Source: Rhea pennata
Taxonomy: Eukaryota > Chordata > Aves > Rheiformes > Rheidae
Length of the DNA stretch: 64,000 nt
Direction: 5' to 3'
Assembly: GCF_028389875.1 (NCBI RefSeq)
Contig: NC_084665.1
Location: 868,001 to 932,000, forward strand
Of this stretch, positions 29,584 through 40,283 are shown in pieces. The first letter of the stretch is position 1; every line of letters starts with the position of its first letter. The notes below the pieces were generated by a model. It saw nothing but the letters and a program-made list of their open reading frames with translations. It was not told where the DNA came from and did not search any database. The position numbers and the translations under genes are program-made.

Positions 29584-31820
29584 GTCATAGAGGTTGCATG
29601 AACCCTGGCCTTACAGCAGTGGCTGCTGCCGGTGGTACCAGTAGAAACCCCAGTCAGCCAGACAGCAAAATTCACTAGACAAAATCCGTGTTTGACTTTT
29701 AAACACAGATGTGACCTCTGGCAAAGGTCTGCTCTGCTTGCAAAAATGATTGCTGCAGGGACAGCGGGATAGAACGGGTGTATTTCAGATGCCTTGAGCC
29801 TCCTTCGGATGCTCTGTGTTTTTGGTCTCTCCGTGTATATAGAGTCTAGGTCCCGACTGCCCGCTCTAGACGACCAGATATCTCAAAATCCTGATTGCAT
29901 GTTTAGCACTCTGGGCTTCTCCAAGATGAGACTTTTAGGTGGAAGGAGACATAGCCGAGGAATACAGGTTATATCTTAACCCTGTGTGCTCTGGTCTGAG
30001 TTTTGCCTTTCTTCCTCCTTGCTTATCTAACAGCATAGGAAGCCTGGAGAATGCTGGGGAGACTTTTCTTTTGTCTTAGCTTCTAGTGCCTGATTCTGCA
30101 GTGATTTTGGGCTGCTGGAAGGAGAAATGGCCCTGAAAAAATCCTGTGACAGTCTCAGTACTATTATGATAATTTGTTCTTACTGCAGACTGCAGCTGCA
30201 AAGCATCTTTCTGTCTGTCTGTAACATACATCTTACAGAACACATAGCAGCAGATATTTTGGGGGCTTTCTTGAAAAGCCATAACTTGTGCATAGTTCGG
30301 TCAGTTTTCATGGAGACACCTGAAGGTACGTCACCTCATTTAAAGGAGGCCTTCTGCCAGACTTCAGGTGGTTGCTTCATAGCACTAGAAATTCTCAACA
30401 ATAAAAAGGTAGGGTTTTCCCTCCCTGAAAAGATGGGGCATGTTGTCTCTTCTTCCAGGTTGTCTGACGTGGTAGCAGTGTTCTAGCTGGACATCATGAG
30501 TATCACACATGCTCCTGCAATTGAGGTTAATACACCATTCTGTTTCGTAAGAAATGGAAAAGCTCTACTAAGGTAGCTGGCTGGACAACTGAGAACATCT
30601 CTGAAGAGTGAGACTTAGTATAGATGTTGCAGTCTGTGGTTTTATCCTTAAAAGTGCATCTGCCTATATGTAATATTTCAAGGCATCTTTTCAGATTTTT
30701 GAATAATGAGTCTTACAGCCCTGAGCATTTCTCTCAAAACAGAACACCCTCCTATTCAGGCACACAAAATGTGATTTAAAGTCAAAATACGAAAAGCAGA
30801 TGTAATTGACCTAATTTTAGGTATTAAACTTTCCCCTTCTTGCTTATTCCTGTTTTAATAGTAGAGATGAGTAGCCATATAGGGAAGGAGAAGATGTCCT
30901 TAGAAAATAAAGCAAAAAAGTAATTGTAATCAGCAGCTTGCTGCTGTGCTGCAGGAATGCAAAGTGTCATTTGTGCCGTCTCCTGCTGTTTATAACTTCT
31001 GTGCTGAAATAAGACAATTTTAGAGAACAGGAGTTCATATGCCTTCTGGAATCAGTCTAAATCTTTTCAATAGTATTTGAAAATCTTGTGACCTGAGGAA
31101 TGATATATACTGATAATTCAGCATTAATTTTCATGTTGTGATAATAAGCAAAAATACTTTTATTTATCTAAGTTGAAAGAATCCTGTACTTTCTGCTCTG
31201 TTTGTAGTAATGTTACTGTTTGCTTACCTTCAACAGTTTCTTGTACAAAAGCTACACTGGATTCTTGAAGTGAGACCTAAAAGACATTCACCTCAGCACC
31301 ATTCTTCTAGGACTTTAGAAAAGAATTAAAAACGGGAAAATAGAATGAAGACAATAGAAACCGGTATCATTCTGTACTGAAACAACCAAAGCAATGTGAT
31401 CAGATTCAATTGTTAATGTGTGGCTTCAGTAGTAAAAAAGGACTTGTAACATTTGTGTGTGTGTATTTTCACATGACTGCTGAATGAAGGATGACTGCAC
31501 AGATTGTAGAACAGTCTCTGTCAGTACCCATGCTCCATGTCAGAAAGAAATCAGGGTTTTTCCTTAAATTTACACTTGAATTCTGAAAATAATCAAGCAA
31601 GCTTGTATTTGGACTCTTACAGTGTCTTGTGTTGCCTGTTTTCCATGGCAGGATGTATGTCTACGTATATTTTGGTATACTGATCAGCTGCTATGTAACA
31701 CCAAATTAGGCAGTCCAGTCTTTCTGCATGCATTAAGATATTAAATGAAAATATTGGCCATCAGTCATTTGTCATGTAAAACGTGTCTTGTAAACTTTTT
31801 TTAAAACCAGGAAAGACTTT

Positions 31821-31826
31821 ATTAAA
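31821..31826 (+). terminator. DTD1: Probable distal DTD1 poly(A) signal ATTAAA
   Basis: ATTAAA is followed 22-42 bases later by a T/G-rich stretch (gactgtttgcatttgtctat), the usual layout of a cleavage site. A closely similar signal with the same downstream T/G block occurs inside each macrosatellite unit (about 34715, 38848 and 42980). Confidence 0.5.
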
Positions 31827-31952
31827 GAAATGATACTACTTGAGTGACTGTTTGCATTTGTCTATTATATTCACTGTGATAGAGCACAGTGCAGAACAAG
31901 GTAACTGCTACAGAGCAAAAAATAACAAGCCAAGATATAGCCTATCTAAATA

Positions 31953-32110
31953 ACAGTCCCAGCTCGCTCAGCATCTGCTCGTAGGACAGATGCTCCGGTC
32001 TCCCCATCAAATCTGTGGCCCTGCGGAGGCCACGCCTCGCGTCCAGGATGCAGCTCCGCGCTCCCCAGCACAGCAGAACCGTGCACAGAGTGCAGTGAGT
32101 CCTGCCAAGG
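31953..32110 (-). mobile_element. CR1 fragment in minus orientation at the left edge of the macrosatellite
   Basis: The + strand reads cagtcccagctcgctcagca and then ctcgtaggacagatgctccg, continuing through 'ctgtggccctgcggaggcc'. This is the reverse complement of the CR1 region just upstream of its 3' UTR. Its part from 32018 onward is also present in units 2 and 3 of the array. The part before 32018 occurs only here, so the array boundary falls inside this fragment. Confidence 0.75.
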
Positions 32111-32131
32111 GCCACAAAGGACGAAGGCACT

Positions 32132-32235
32132 GCAGCAGCTCTCCTACGAGGACAGGCTCAGCGAGCGGGGACTCTCCAGCCCCGAGACAAGAAGCCAGAG
32201 GCAGGAGGATCTCAGCAAGCTCTTCTCTGGCTCGT
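32132..32235 (+). mobile_element. CR1 fragment in plus orientation within the unit
   Basis: ctgcagcagctctcctacga then ggacaggctcagcgagcggg matches the conserved CR1 segment that precedes its 3' UTR. It sits about 20 bases after the minus CR1 piece, making a head-to-head inverted pair. Equivalent copies lie near 36265 and 40398. Confidence 0.7.
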
Positions 32236-33199
32236 CTCCAGGCTTCTGCCCAGCACTGGCCAAGGGCATGCCTAGGACAAGTGTTGTGCGACTACGTGAT
32301 GGTGTGTGAACGAGCTGAGGGGTATGCGGATTTTGTGCCAATGGCTGCATGGGCACGGGTGCGGGCTTGGGGGGCGCGAGTGGAAGTGCAGACGGGCAGT
32401 TCTCTGGTGACTGCACCTGACATGGCACTGCTACGGTGGGGGCTGGCAAGGACTTCGGGGCAAGCCCTTGTTCGCTGACGAGCCGTTCGGAAGCTCTAGT
32501 CTGTGTGGATTTCTGCGTGGTGGAGAGCTGAGAGTTGACTTTGCCTTAGCACCCCCGTGTCCTGCATGCCTTCTCCAGCCACACAACCACTGCGCTACTG
32601 TGTGCTGAGGTTGGTGTTGAACCGTTGTTCCCCAGGCAGAAGGACACTTGGGCTGCTTTGGGGACACGGTTTCTCTAGTTGGTCTTGTCACTCCAACTTG
32701 TTTCCCTTTGGGAAATCCAAGCCGGGAATGTTGGCCTCTTTCCCTGCAATGTACCTTCTGTTTGGGGCATCCAAAGGGACAGCTCTTGCTGGCTTGGCCT
32801 GTGTGTGCTCTGGGGCTGAGCACCATGCCTGCCTCCCCTGCCCCTCTGCGTTGTGGGCACAGCGAGCTTTGTCCCTGCAGCAGAAGGGGGGGTGCATGGG
32901 GGAGATGCTTGCCTTGGAGGGAAGAGTCCTGGGACAGAGTGCCCAGGGAGCCTTTTTTTTTCAAGCTCGGATGAGCCTGCACCTCGCCACTGTCTTGGGG
33001 GCAACACAGAGAAAAAGGCCACGGGGAATGGAGCAAACTGAGGCCAGAGCGCTGCAGCTGGGGACGATTCGGTTTTTTGGCAGATGGGCCAGGCGGTGGC
33101 TTCTTCCCTCCACAGCTCTGCGTGGTGGACGAGTGCCAGCTGTCTTCTCTGTGGGGCGACCATCAATTACAAAGCCTTTGGGAGAGCGCGTTTGGGGCA

Positions 33200-34690
33200 G
33201 GGGCGCTTGTGCCTCTTGCCGGGGAGTCGGTGCCTGTGGCTGAGGCCATTGTCACCGTCGCCGCGGTGGCAGCGAGTCGCGTGTTCTGTTGGGCGCGCAG
33301 GGAGGCTGCCCCGGGCGCCAGCTGGGCGCTCCGGTGGGGAGCCGTGGGGCCGGCGCGGGGCCCAGCACCGTGCCTGGCCGGGGGCAGCGTGGCGGGCCGC
33401 CAGGTGTCTCTGGGCATTGGGGCAGAGGGAGGTGTGGGGAGGTGTTTGGGCCATGGGTGCTGCCAGTAGCCGCTGACGCCTTCTCCCCTCCTTTGCCCTG
33501 CACGGCGCCCGAGCGCAGCAGTGAGCAGCTCCCGAGGACGTGCCGAGCCCGTGCGGCGCAGGCAAGAGCACCGGTGCGGCGAGCGGACGGCGCCTGTGCT
33601 GTGTCGAGATAAGAAGCCACGTGGGAGGCCCGGAGGGTTGGGGGTCCTTGGGAGGGCTGGGAGAGACCCGAGGACCCTTTTGGGTGGTCCTGCCTGGTGC
33701 CCCAGGGGTCTCCATGGAGTCCTCCGCAGCAGCGGCATCACGGTCCTCTTGCGCCGTGGGGCTTTTGGGGTGTGGGGGGCTTCTTTCTTGGGCTCTGGGG
33801 CCCAGGGGCAGCTGCTGCTCGTCGCCTTGCTGCTCCTTCTTTACCCAGTGACCGAGCGTGGCTGTGAGCACCTCCCGAGGACCTCCTGGGCACGGGCGGT
33901 GCGGTGAGAAGGCCAGCACTGCTGTGCGGAGGGCGACCGGGAGCGCAGCAGAGGTAAGTGGCCACGTGTAGGGACCCAGCGGGCAAGGGGTGCAGTGTTG
34001 GGCAGTGTTGGGAGAGGTGCGGGGGCTCTTTTGGGTGCTGCCGCCTGCTGCCTTGGGGATCTCCTTTGAGTGCCTCAGGGCAGTGGCAAGGGGCCCCCAT
34101 TGCAGCCAGGAAATAGGGGGCACGGGGCATTTGTTTCTCTGCGATGCTGGAGCCCGTCAACGGCCACTGACGATCTCCTTTCTTCTTTCCCTTGCGTGCT
34201 GCACGAGCATGCGACGGTGGCGATCGGCTCCCGACGGCATCGCGAGGCCGTGCGGCTTGGAGGGGCGGAGGCGACGGTAGCAGCGCTGGCACGCGGAGGG
34301 GACATCTGCTGTATCCAAGGTCAACGCCTGCATGCCCGGACAGTTGCGGGAGGGCTGGTTGGGTAGGCGGAGCAGGAGAGGCGCCAGGGCCTTTGGGATG
34401 CTCCTGCCTGGTGCCTCGGGTGCCTCTGCACAGAGTCCCCCAGGGCAGTGGGCAGGGGTCCTCCAGAGCTCGGGACTTTGTGTCACGGGGGGCTTGGTTC
34501 TTGTGCGGCTGGCAATGGCATCACCCCCTGGTGCCTTTGCTCCGCCATTTTCCCCTGCCCGGCACCCGAGCACGGTGGTCAGCAGCTGCCAACGGCGTCC
34601 CAGGACCATGCGACTTGGCGGTGGAGACGAATGCACCCGCGTCAGCTCGGGACATCCCTGCACATCAGGGGAAACACGTGTCCTGTCAGC
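33200..34690 (+). repeat. Sub-repeats of about 350 bp inside the macrosatellite unit
   Basis: A block ending in a pyrimidine tract, a gcacggc-like run and 'cgagc' recurs with boundaries near 33505, 33850, 34205 and 34567 (spacing about 345, 355 and 362). After each boundary comes a gctcccgagga-like segment. A 'cttttgggtggtcctgcctg' type block and a 'ggggtctccatggagtcctc' type block recur about 180 bases on. Copies are strongly diverged from each other but each is conserved between units (second and third sets at +4133 and about +8266). This is a higher-order repeat structure. Confidence 0.65.
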
Positions 34691-36150
34691 TTGTGCAAAA
34701 CCTGGAAAGACTGTATTAAAGACATGATGCGAGCTGAGTGCCTCCTGGTGTTTGTCTGTTGCGTTGGGCAGGAGAGAGCTGGGTGCCTGACAAGGCACCT
34801 GACCCAGAGCAAGAAGAACCCGTCGAGAAACACCTCCTCAGGGAGCTCCTCCACCTCTCCTTTGGGAGTCGTTGTCAGGAAGGCAGGCGGCTCTTCTCAA
34901 AGCTTTGCTCTTGCAAGCACACGCACTCCTCGCCACGCTTCCCGATGGCCGCCCAAAGGCAGCGACACCTGCCTGGCATCTGGCAGCGTGCATCTGCTGA
35001 CGTACCTGTCAGGCTCCGCAGCAGCGCACTTTGCAGCTCCTGGAAGGTGCCAGCAAAGAGCAAGAGACGAGCAGCAGCAGCCTGTCAGACAGCTCAACAC
35101 CTCAGTTGTGTTGCGAGCTTGTGAGGGTGTTTGTGGTAGCTTGCCCTCTGAGACCCCAGAGCAGCAGCATCCCTCTCAGAAGGGCCTGGATGACTGCAAC
35201 TGCCAGAGGCTTCTGCCAGCGCCGCTCCCTTTCCCAAGTCGAGGACTTGCTCACACCTTCCTCTTGATGCTCTGCCAAAGCTGGGCTAGCCCCCACACAG
35301 GCACAGGCTGCTCTCCACGTGGCAGCATGCCGGGGAAGCCACGAACATCCACGGCTCTTGGGAAACCACTCAACCCCGGTTTCGCCTAAGGCCCTCCGTG
35401 GCTCTCTGTTGCCCACAGGAAACTGCCACGGCTGCTGTCTTTCCCGCTCAGGCAAGCAGGCAGCACTCGCCCCTGGGAAGGGCTCTCTTGCCATAGACTG
35501 CGCTCCAGCTCAGCCTCGCTCTTCTCCTTGCCACAAGCCCCTGCTGGGGGCCGCTGCCACAGACAGCCTCCTGGAGCACAACTCGCCTTACCTAAAGATC
35601 CTGCTAATCCAAGGCCTTAGCATACTGACACGGCTGCAGAGTCCGCTGCCCCTCCGGCCTTTGTCTTCTTTTACCTTTTCCCCAGTCCCAAGCATTTTGC
35701 TTAGCACTGATCCTGTAGCAAAGGATCGGTTCTACGTGACAAGAAAGCAGGAGCTGTGTAAGCAGTGCAAGGAGGGACGGGGTCCCCGGACGAATCCTTT
35801 GAGACACTGTGCGAGTGTGCAGGGCTGGCGTTAGGAAAGCTAAAGGCCACCTGGACCTCAAGTTGGCAAGGGCCAGCAAAGGGATCCAGAACGGCTCCAC
35901 AAAGTCCACCACCAGCAGCAAAAGGCAGGTGAGGGAAGAGCTGAGCCTGTTGTGAAAGGGGACAGGGCCGCTGCGCAGAAAGCACGCCCAAAACACAGAG
36001 GTCCTCAAGGCTTTCTTCACAAGCTGCCCGGGAGCCAGCACTGTGCCCCTGTGGCCACCAAGGCCACGGGTATCCTGGAAAGACTCACAAAGAGCATTGC
36101 CAGCAAGGCAGGGCATGGGAGTCCGGGGGAGCCTCCTTCCGCTCTCCTCA

Positions 36151-39100
36151 GCCCTGCGGAGGCCACGCCTCGCGTCCAGGATGCAGCTCCGCGCTCCCCA
36201 GCACAGCAGAACCGTGCACGGAGTGCAGTGAGTCCTGCCAAGGGCCACAAAGGACGAAGGCACTGCAGCAGCTCTCCTACGAGGACAGGCTCAGCGAGCG
36301 GGGACTCTCCAGCCCCGAGACAAGAAGCCAGAGGCAGGAGGATCTCAGCAAGCTCTTCTCTGGCTCGTCTCCAGGCTTCTGCCCAGCACTGGCCAAGGGC
36401 ATGCCTAGGACAAGTGTTGTGCGACTACGTGATGGTGTGTGAACGAGCTGAGGGGTATGCGGATTTTGTGCCAATGGCTGCATGGGCACGGGTGCGGGCT
36501 TGGGGGGCGCGAGTGGAAGTGCAGACGGGCAGTTCTCTGGAGGCTGCACCTGACATGGCACTGCTACGGTGGGGGCTGGCAAGGACTTCGGGGCAAGCCC
36601 TTGTTCGCTGACGAGCCGTTCGGAAGCTCTAGTCTGTGTGGATTTCTGCGTGGTGGAGAGCTGAGAGTTGACTTTGCCTTAGCACCCCCGTGTCCTGCAT
36701 GCCTTCTCCAGCCACACAACCACTGCGCTACTGTGTGCTGAGGTTGGTGTTGAACCGTTGTTCCCCAGGCAGAAGGACACTTGGGCTGCTTTGGGGACAC
36801 GGTTTCTCTAGTTGGTCTTGTCACTCCAACTTGTTTCCCTTTGGGAAATCCAAGCCGGGAATGTTGGCCTCTTTCCCTGCAATGTACCTTCTGTTTGGGG
36901 CATCCAAAGGGACAGCTCTTGCTGGCTTGGCCTGTGTGTGCTCTGGGGCTGAGCACCATGCCTGCCTCCCCTGCCCCTCTGCGTTGTGGGCACAGCGAGC
37001 TTTGTCCCTGCAGCAGAAGGGGGGGTGCATGGGGGAGATGCTTGCCTTGGAGGGAAGAGTCCTGGGACAGAGTGCCCAGGGAGCCTTTTTTTTTCAAGCT
37101 CGGATGAGCCTGCACCTCACCACTGTCTTGGGGGCAACACAGAGAAAAAGGCCACGGGGAATGGAGCAAACTGAGGCCAGAGCGCTGCAGCTGGGGACGA
37201 TTCGGTTTTTTGGCAGATGGGCCAGGCGGTGGCTTCTTCCCTCCACAGCTCTGCGTGGTGGACGAGTGCCAGCTGTCTTCTCTGTGGGGCGACCATCAAT
37301 TACAAAGCCTTTGGGAGAGCGCGTTTGGGGCAGGGGCGCTTGTGCCTCTTGCCGGGGAGTCGGTGCCTGTGGCTGAGGCCATTGTCACCGTCGCCGCGGT
37401 GGCAGCGAGTCGCGTGTTCTGTTGGGCGCGCAGGGAGGCTGCCCCGGGCGCCAGCTGGGCGCTCCGGTGGGGAGCCGTGGGGCCGGCGCGGGGCCCAACA
37501 CCGTGCCTGGCCGGGGGCAGCGTGGCGGGCCGCCAGGTGTCTCTGGGCATTGGGGCAGAGGGAGGTGTGGGGAGGTGTTTGGGCCATGGGTGCTGCCAGT
37601 AGCCGCTGACGCCTTCTCCCCTCCTTTGCCCTGCACGGCGCCCGAGCGCAGCAGTGAGCAGCTCCCGAGGACGTGCCGAGCCCGTGCGGCGCAGGCAAGA
37701 GCACCGGTGCGGCGAGCGGACGGCGCCTGTGCTGTGTCGAGATAAGAAGCCACGTGGGAGGCCCGGAGGGTTGGGGGTCCTTGGGAGGGCTGGGAGAGAC
37801 CCGAGGACCCTTTTGGGTGGTCCTGCCTGGTGCCCCAGGGGTCTCCATGGAGTCCTCCGCAGCAGCGGCATCACGGTCCTCTTGCGCCGTGGGGCTTTTG
37901 GGGTGTGGGGGGCTTCTTTCTTGGGCTCTGGGGCCCAGGGGCAGCTGCTGCTCGTCGCCTTGCTGCTCCTTCTTTACCCAGTGACCGAGCGTGGCTGTGA
38001 GCACCTCCCGAGGACCTCCTGGGCACGGGCGGTGCGGTGAGAAGGCCAGCACTGCTGTGCGGAGGGCGACCGGGAGCGCAGCAGAGGTAAGTGGCCACGT
38101 GTAGGGACCCAGCGGGCAAGGGGTGCAGTGTTGGGCAGTGTTGGGAGAGGTGCGGGGGCTCTTTTGGGTGCTGCCGCCTGCTGCCTTGGGGATCTCCTTT
38201 GAGTGCCTCAGGGCAGTGGCAAGGGGCCCCCATTGCAGCCAGGAAATAGGGGGCACGGGGCATTTGTTTCTCTGCGATGCTGGAGCCCGTCAACGGCCAC
38301 TGACGATCTCCTTTCTTCTTTCCCTTGCGTGCTGCACGAGCATGCGACGGTGGCGATCGGCTCCTGACGGCATCGCGAGGCCGTGCGGCTTGGAGGGGCG
38401 GAGGCGACGGTAGCAGCGCTGGCACGCGGAGGGGACATCTGCTGTATCCAAGGTCAACGCCTGCATGCCTGGACAGTTGCGGGAGGGCTGGTTGGGTAGG
38501 CGGAGCAGGAGAGGCGCCAGGGCCTTTGGGATGCTCCTGCCTGGTGCCTCGGGTGCCTCTGCACAGAGTCCCCCAGGGCAGTGGGCAGGGGTCCTCCAGA
38601 GCTCGGGGCTTTGTGTCACGGGGGGCTTGGTTCTTGTGCGGCTGGCAATGGCATCACCCCCTGGTGCCTTTGCTCCGCCATTTTCCCCTGCCCGGCACCC
38701 GAGCACGGTGGTCAGCAGCTGCCAACGGCGTCCCAGGACCATGCGACTTGGCGGTGGAGACGAATGCACCCGCGTCAGCTGGGGACATCCCTGCACATCA
38801 GGGGAAACACGTGTCCTGTCAGCTTGTGCAAAACCTGGAAAGACTGTATTAAAGACATGATGCGAGCTGAGTGCCTCCTGGTGTTTGTCTGTTGCGTTGG
38901 GCAGGAGAGAGCTGGGTGCCTGACAAGGCACCTGACCCAGAGCAAGAAGAACCCGTCGAGAAACACCTCCTCAGGGAGCTCCTCCACCTCTCCTTTGGGA
39001 GTCGTTGTCAGGAAGGCAGGCGGCTCTTCTCAAAGCTTTGCTCTTGCAAGCACACGCACTCCTCGCCACGCTTCCCGATGGCCGCCCAAAGGCAGCGACA

Positions 39101-40283
39101 CCTGCCTGGCATCTGGCAGCGTGCATCTGCTGACGTACCTGTCAGGCTCCGCAGCAGCGCACTTTGCAGCTCCTGGAAGGTGCCAGCAAAGAGCAAGAGA
39201 CGAGCAGCAGCAGCCTGTCAGACAGCTCAACACCTCAGTTGTGTTGCGAGCTTGTGAGGGTGTTTGTGGTAGCTTGCCCTCTGAGACCCCAGAGCAGCAG
39301 CATCCCTCTCAGAAGGGCCTGGATGACTGCAACTGCCAGAGGCTTCTGCCAGTGCCGCTCCCTTTCCCAAGTCGAGGACTTGCTCACACCTTCCTCTTGA
39401 TGCTCTGCCAAAGCTGGGCTAGCCCCCACACAGGCACAGGCTGCTCTCCACGTGGCAGCATGCCGGGGAAGCCACGAACATCCACGGCTCTTGGGAAACC
39501 ACTCAACCCCGGTTTCGCCTAAGGCCCTCCGTGACTCTCTGTTGACCACAGGAAACTGCCACGGCTGCTGTCTTTCCCGCTCAGGCAAGCAGGCAGCACT
39601 CGCCCCTGGGAAGGGCTCTCTTGCCATAGACTGCGCTCCAGCTCAGCCTCGCTCTTCTCCTTGCCACAAGCCCCTGCTGGGGGCCGCTGCCACAGACAGC
39701 CTCCTGGAGCACAACTCGCCTTACCTAAAGATCCTGCTAATCCAAGGCCTTAGCATACTGACACGGCTGCAGAGTCCGCTGCCCCTCCGGCCTTTGTCTT
39801 CTTTTACCTTTTCCCCAGTCCCAAGCATTTTGCTTAGCACTGATCCTGTAGCAAAGGATCGGTTCTACGTGACAAGAAAGCAGGAGCTGTGTAAGCAGTG
39901 CAAGGAGGGACGGGGTCCCCGGACGAATCCTTTGAGACACTGTGCGAGTGTGCAGGGCTGGCGTTAGGAAAGCTAAAGGCCACCTGGACCTCAAGTTGGC
40001 AAGGGCCAGCAAAGGGATCCAGAACGGCTCCACAAAGTCCACCACCAGCAGCAAAAGGCAGGTGAGGGAAGAGCTGAGCCTGTTGTGAAAGGGGACAGGG
40101 CCGCTGCGCAGAAAGCACGCCCAAAACACAGAGGTCCTCAAGGCTTTCTTCACAAGCTGCCCGGGAGCCAGCACTGTGCCCCTGTGGCCACCAAGGCCAC
40201 GGGTATCCTGGAAAGACTCACAAAGAGCATTGCCAGCAAGGCAGGGCATGGGAGTCCGGGGGAGCCTCCTTCCGCTCTCCTCA
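36151..40283 (+). repeat. Macrosatellite unit 2 (4,133 bp)
   Basis: Same length as unit 1 and almost identical. Differences I noticed are single bases, such as cctcgccac to cctcaccac near 37118, cccagcacc to cccaacacc near 37497, cccgacgg to cctgacgg near 38365, and ggtgactg to ggaggctg near 36539. No indel against unit 1 is visible from the anchors. Confidence 0.95.

Larger units (their letters stand above)
28930..31840 (+). other. DTD1: DTD1 3' UTR / downstream transcribed region
   Basis: No open frame of note. A possible donor (cctcag then gtatgg) lies at about 28940-28955, just after the stop, so part may be spliced. Candidate poly(A) signals are AATAAA at 30906-30911 and ATTAAA at 31821-31826. 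Which one is used cannot be told from sequence. The extent as UTR is inference. Confidence 0.5.
32018..36150 (+). repeat. Macrosatellite unit 1 (4,133 bp)
   Basis: The first of three direct tandem copies. The period of exactly 4,133 is fixed by identical anchors, for example gccctgcggaggccacgcc at 32018, 36151 and 40284. In order the unit holds a minus CR1 piece (32018-32110), a plus CR1 piece (from about 32130), a mixed middle, four or five degenerate sub-repeats of about 350 bp (about 33200-34620), a poly(A)-like block (34640-34830) and a 3' part ending at 36150. It is GC- and CpG-rich compared with the neighbouring DNA. Open frames of 100-318 codons occur on both strands. None resembles a known protein and I do not call them genes. 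Confidence 0.95.

Noticed and set aside
32557..33243. A 228-codon frame repeated in all three units
   Set aside because: It repeats only because the units are near-identical, overlaps other frames on both strands and has no codon-level constraint that I can see.
33167..35389. Open frames of 192-318 codons in the macrosatellite units
   Set aside because: They occur on both strands over the same CpG-rich DNA, resemble no family, and one of them (34448-35389) is broken by a single-base deletion in unit 3. Identity between units explains why they recur.
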